Shown piece by piece: positions 6,423 to 8,753 of a stretch of 8,753 nt of DNA (position 1 is its first letter; each line of letters opens with the position of its first letter). Origin of the DNA: Nioella sp964229645 (GTDB lineage: Bacteria; Pseudomonadota; Alphaproteobacteria; Rhodobacterales; Rhodobacteraceae); NCBI RefSeq assembly GCF_964229645.1, contig NZ_CAXREX010000076.1, positions 1-8,753 on the forward strand, in the 5' to 3' direction. The translations under genes were made by a program, and so were the position numbers. Under the pieces are notes generated by a model. It saw only the letters and a list, made by a program, of their open reading frames with translations. It was not told the origin of the DNA and made no database searches.

Positions 6423-7319
6423 ATGTGCGGGATCGTAGGACTGTTCCTCAAGGACAAGGCGCTGGAGCCGCAACTCGGCGCGATGCTGACGGAAATGCTG
6501 ATCACCATGACGGACCGCGGCCCCGACAGTGCGGGCATCGCGATCTATGGCGCGGATGCCGGCGGGCTGGCCAAGATGACAATTCAGTCCGACAGCCCTG
6601 ACGCGGACTTCGCGGGCCTGGCCGAGGAATTGGGCGAAACGCTCGGCACACCGGTGACGCTGGCGGCAAACGACACCCACGCGCTGCTGACCCTGCCCGC
6701 CGAGAAGGTCGAAGAGGCGCGCGCTGCCCTGGCCGCGCGCCCCGGCCGGATCCGCGTGATGAGCGATGGCGAAGTGATCGAGATCTACAAGGAAGTGGGC
6801 CTGCCGCGCGACGTGGCGGACCGGTTCCACCTGTCGTCCATGTCGGGAACCCATGGCATCGGCCACACCCGCATGGCCACGGAAAGCGCGGTCACGACTG
6901 AAGGCGCACACCCGTTTTCCACCGGACCGGACCAGTGCCTTGTGCACAATGGATCGCTGTCCAACCACAACAACCTGCGCCGCAAGCTGCGCCACGAGGG
7001 TGTTCGGATCGAGAGCGAGAACGACACCGAAGTGGGCGCGGCCTACCTGACCTGGAAGATGCAGCAGGGGGCAACACTGGGCGAGGCGCTGGAAGCGTCG
7101 CTGACCGATCTGGATGGGTTCTTCACCTTCGTCGTGGGCACCAAGGACGGGTTCGGCGTGGTGCGTGACCCGATCGCCTGCAAGCCCGCCGTCATGGCCG
7201 AAACCGATCAATACGTGGCCTTCGGCAGCGAATACCGCGCGCTTGTGAACCTGCCCGGGATCGAGGCGGCCCGCGTTTGGGAACCCGAGCCCGCCACCGT
7301 GTATTTCTGGAGCCACTGA
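6423..7319 (+). CDS. glxB: Class II glutamine amidotransferase subunit (GlxB/MgsA type)
   Basis: A 298-residue Ntn-type glutaminase that hydrolyses glutamine and passes ammonia to a partner subunit. It opens MCGIVGLF, so removal of Met exposes the catalytic Cys2. The other class II signatures are visible: HTRMAT at 148-153 (R150), HNGS at 175-178 (N176, G177 of the oxyanion hole) and NDTEV at 200-204 (D201). The domain fills nearly the whole protein; the synthase domains of a full-length GltB are absent and are encoded separately by the next two genes. A ribosome binding site AAAGG lies five bases before the ATG. It is the first gene of a tight operon, with the next gene one base after its stop. 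The same family is called GlxB in Sinorhizobium and is homologous to MgsA of N-methylglutamate synthase in methylotrophs. Sequence alone does not decide between these; in the latter, methylamine replaces ammonia as the nitrogen source. Confidence 0.92.
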   Translation: MCGIVGLFLKDKALEPQLGAMLTEMLITMTDRGPDSAGIAIYGADAGGLAKMTIQSDSPDADFAGLAEELGETLGTPVTLAANDTHALLTLPAEKVEEARAALAARPGRIRVMSDGEVIEIYKEVGLPRDVADRFHLSSMSGTHGIGHTRMATESAVTTEGAHPFSTGPDQCLVHNGSLSNHNNLRRKLRHEGVRIESENDTEVGAAYLTWKMQQGATLGEALEASLTDLDGFFTFVVGTKDGFGVVRDPIACKPAVMAETDQYVAFGSEYRALVNLPGIEAARVWEPEPATVYFWSH

Positions 7320-7320
7320 C

Positions 7321-7998
7321 ATGAGCCAGATCGACCTTTCAACCGCGACGCTGCGCGAGATGAACGACACCCTTCAGAATCAGACCGGGACCGACAACCA
7401 GACCGCGTGGGAGGTTCTGAACCCAAGGGGCAGCCACGCGGTGGCCGTGGGGCTCGATGCGCCGATCACGGTCACGGTGAAGGGCTCCACCGGCTATTAC
7501 TGCGCGGGCATGAACCAGCAGGCGACGGTGCGCGTGGAGGGCTCCGTCGGCCCCGGCGTGGCGGAAAACATGATGTCGGGCATGGTCGTCGTCGAGGGCG
7601 ATGCCAGCCAGTATGCAGGCGCTACCGGGCATGGGGGACTTCTGGTCATCAAGGGCAATGCCTCAAGCCGCTGCGGGATTTCCATGAAGGGGATCGACAT
7701 CGTGGTGCAGGGCAATATCGGCCACATGTCGGCCTTCATGGCGCAGGCGGGTAATCTGGTGGTTTGCGGCGATGCAGGCGACGCGCTTGGGGACTCGCTT
7801 TACGAGGCGCGGCTTTTCGTGCGCGGCTCGGTCAAAAGCCTTGGCGCGGACTGCGTGGAAAAGGAGATGCGGCCCGAGCATCTGGCGCTGTTGCAGGAGT
7901 TGCTGGAACGGGCAGGCGTGGAGGCAAAGCCCGAAGAGTTCCGCCGCTACGGTTCGGCCCGCAAACTCTACAATTTCGACATCGACAACGCCTATTGA
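7321..7998 (+). CDS. glxC: GXGXG-domain glutamate synthase subunit (GlxC/MgsB type)
   Basis: A 225-residue protein matching the C-terminal GXGXG domain of the glutamate synthase large subunit, a right-handed beta-helix with a structural role. Repeated Gly-rich turns are seen, for example VEGSVGPGVAENMMSGMVVV at 72-91, VVQGNIG at 128-134, and VVCGDAGDALGDSLYEARLF at 147-166. No catalytic residues are expected. It starts one base after the upstream stop, with GGAG eight bases before the ATG inside the end of the previous gene, so the two are surely co-translated. The next gene starts 11 bases after its stop. The split of one GltB into amidotransferase, GXGXG and FMN-domain genes is the established layout of both the glxBCD and mgsABC sets. 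Confidence 0.92.
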   Translation: MSQIDLSTATLREMNDTLQNQTGTDNQTAWEVLNPRGSHAVAVGLDAPITVTVKGSTGYYCAGMNQQATVRVEGSVGPGVAENMMSGMVVVEGDASQYAGATGHGGLLVIKGNASSRCGISMKGIDIVVQGNIGHMSAFMAQAGNLVVCGDAGDALGDSLYEARLFVRGSVKSLGADCVEKEMRPEHLALLQELLERAGVEAKPEEFRRYGSARKLYNFDIDNAY

Positions 7999-8009
7999 GG
8001 ACGAGGCCC

Positions 8010-8753
8010 ATGAGCGATCAAGACCACAAGATCCCCCGCACCGTCCCCATCCAGTCGGCGACGTTTTCCAACCCGATCAATGCCGAGATTCGCCGGGCGG
8101 CGGCGACCGGGATCTATGACATTCGCGGCGGTGGTGCGAAGCGCCGGGTGCCGCATTTCGACGACCTGCTGTTTCTTGGGGCGTCCGTCTCGCGCTATCC
8201 GCTGGAAGGCTATCGCGAACGCTGCGACACCTCGGTGACGCTTGGCACCCGCTTTGCCAAGAACCCGATCCAGCTGGACATTCCCATCACCATCGCGGGC
8301 ATGAGCTTCGGCGCGCTCTCGGCGCAGGCGAAAGAGGCGCTTGGGCGCGGGGCGAGCCTGGCGGGCACGTCCACGACCACGGGCGATGGCGGCATGACGC
8401 CCGAAGAACGGGGGCATTCCACCAAGCTCGTCTACCAATACCTGCCGTCGCGCTACGGCATGAATCCCGATGACCTGCGCAAGGCCGATGCCATCGAAGT
8501 GGTCGTCGGCCAGGGCGCCAAACCCGGCGGCGGCGGCATGCTGCTTGGCCAGAAGATCAGCGACCGGGTGGCCGAGATGCGGACCCTGCCCAAGGGGATC
8601 GACCAGCGATCTGCCTGCCGTCACCCTGACTGGACCGGGCCCGATGACCTGGAAATCAAGATCCTCGAACTGCGCGAGATCACCGGCTGGCGGGTGCCCA
8701 TCTACGTCAAGGTGGGGGCAACGCGGCCCTATTACGACACGGCGCTCGCGGTG
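8010..8753 (+). CDS. glxD: FMN-binding glutamate synthase domain protein (GlxD/MgsC type), 3' end beyond window
   Basis: The first 248 codons of an open frame that runs off the window; relatives are about 440 residues, so roughly the last 40 percent is missing. It matches the FMN-binding, TIM-barrel synthase domain of GltB, which reduces 2-oxoglutarate with an amine to form glutamate or, in the MgsC branch, N-methylglutamate. Visible motifs are AGMSFGALSAQAKEALGRGA at 96-115, TTTGDGGM at 122-129 and VVGQGAKPGGGGMLLGQKI at 165-183, the conserved FMN and substrate region of the family. The cysteines for the 3Fe-4S cluster would lie beyond the window. GAGG at 8003-8006 precedes the ATG by three bases, with another GAGG at 7997-8000 at a better distance. 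It is the third gene of the operon. A type III glutamine synthetase or gamma-glutamylmethylamide synthetase gene often follows in relatives and would be worth looking for next. Confidence 0.92.
   Translation, partial: MSDQDHKIPRTVPIQSATFSNPINAEIRRAAATGIYDIRGGGAKRRVPHFDDLLFLGASVSRYPLEGYRERCDTSVTLGTRFAKNPIQLDIPITIAGMSFGALSAQAKEALGRGASLAGTSTTTGDGGMTPEERGHSTKLVYQYLPSRYGMNPDDLRKADAIEVVVGQGAKPGGGGMLLGQKISDRVAEMRTLPKGIDQRSACRHPDWTGPDDLEIKILELREITGWRVPIYVKVGATRPYYDTALAV

Noticed and set aside
4788..7370. Minus-strand open frame of 860 residues spanning lysR, the XRE-cupin gene and the amidotransferase gene
   Set aside because: It is antisense to three genes with clear family motifs and also runs through an intergenic region. 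Long stop-free antisense frames are expected in high-GC DNA. No domain pattern was recognised in it.

Overview
The window reads as GC-rich alphaproteobacterial chromosome, most likely from the Rhodobacteraceae (Roseobacter/Paracoccus relatives). This rests on base composition, protein style, and the combination of a dimethylglycine/sarcosine-dehydrogenase-like flavoprotein, a non-pyrrolysine MttB-family methyltransferase, and a GlxBCD/MgsABC-type glutamate-synthase-like set. No species can be named from the sequence alone.

Layout, left to right. (1) At 65-141 on + lies an initiator tRNA-Met followed by a strong hairpin terminator (168-189). A gene-poor stretch with a small direct repeat runs up to 365. 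(2) A minus-strand pair is read right to left: an MttB-superfamily methyltransferase (3014-4534), then an 821-aa FAD/folate demethylating dehydrogenase (366-2831). The 182-bp gap between them holds four 11-bp tandem repeats with a G-quadruplex signature and a separate long hairpin. (3) A divergent promoter region carries overlapping promoter elements and a LysR-type operator over a start codon. It leads to a GcvA-like LysR regulator (4626-5543). (4) An XRE-cupin regulator follows (5571-6242), then a 180-bp region rich in dyads. (5) A tight + strand operon follows: class II glutamine amidotransferase (6423-7319), GXGXG beta-helix protein (7321-7998), and an FMN-binding glutamate synthase domain protein that runs off the window (from 8010). 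Together these three are the split subunits of a GlxBCD/N-methylglutamate-synthase-type enzyme.

Working model (inference). The region handles methylated amines or betaines. The MttB homologue would remove a methyl group from a quaternary or tertiary amine through a corrinoid protein not encoded here. The FAD/folate dehydrogenase would oxidise the remaining N-methyl groups and deliver them to tetrahydrofolate. The glutamate-synthase-like complex would deal with the nitrogen or the methylamine released, by a GlxBCD or N-methylglutamate route. The LysR protein probably controls the minus-strand pair and itself. The XRE-cupin protein probably controls the amidotransferase operon. The substrate is not determined by the sequence.

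No mobile element, CRISPR array or integrase gene is visible. The most unusual items are the G-rich tandem repeat between the two catabolic genes, the operator overlapping the lysR start codon, the nested dyads before the amidotransferase operon, and the initiator tRNA that lacks the full run of three G:C pairs.
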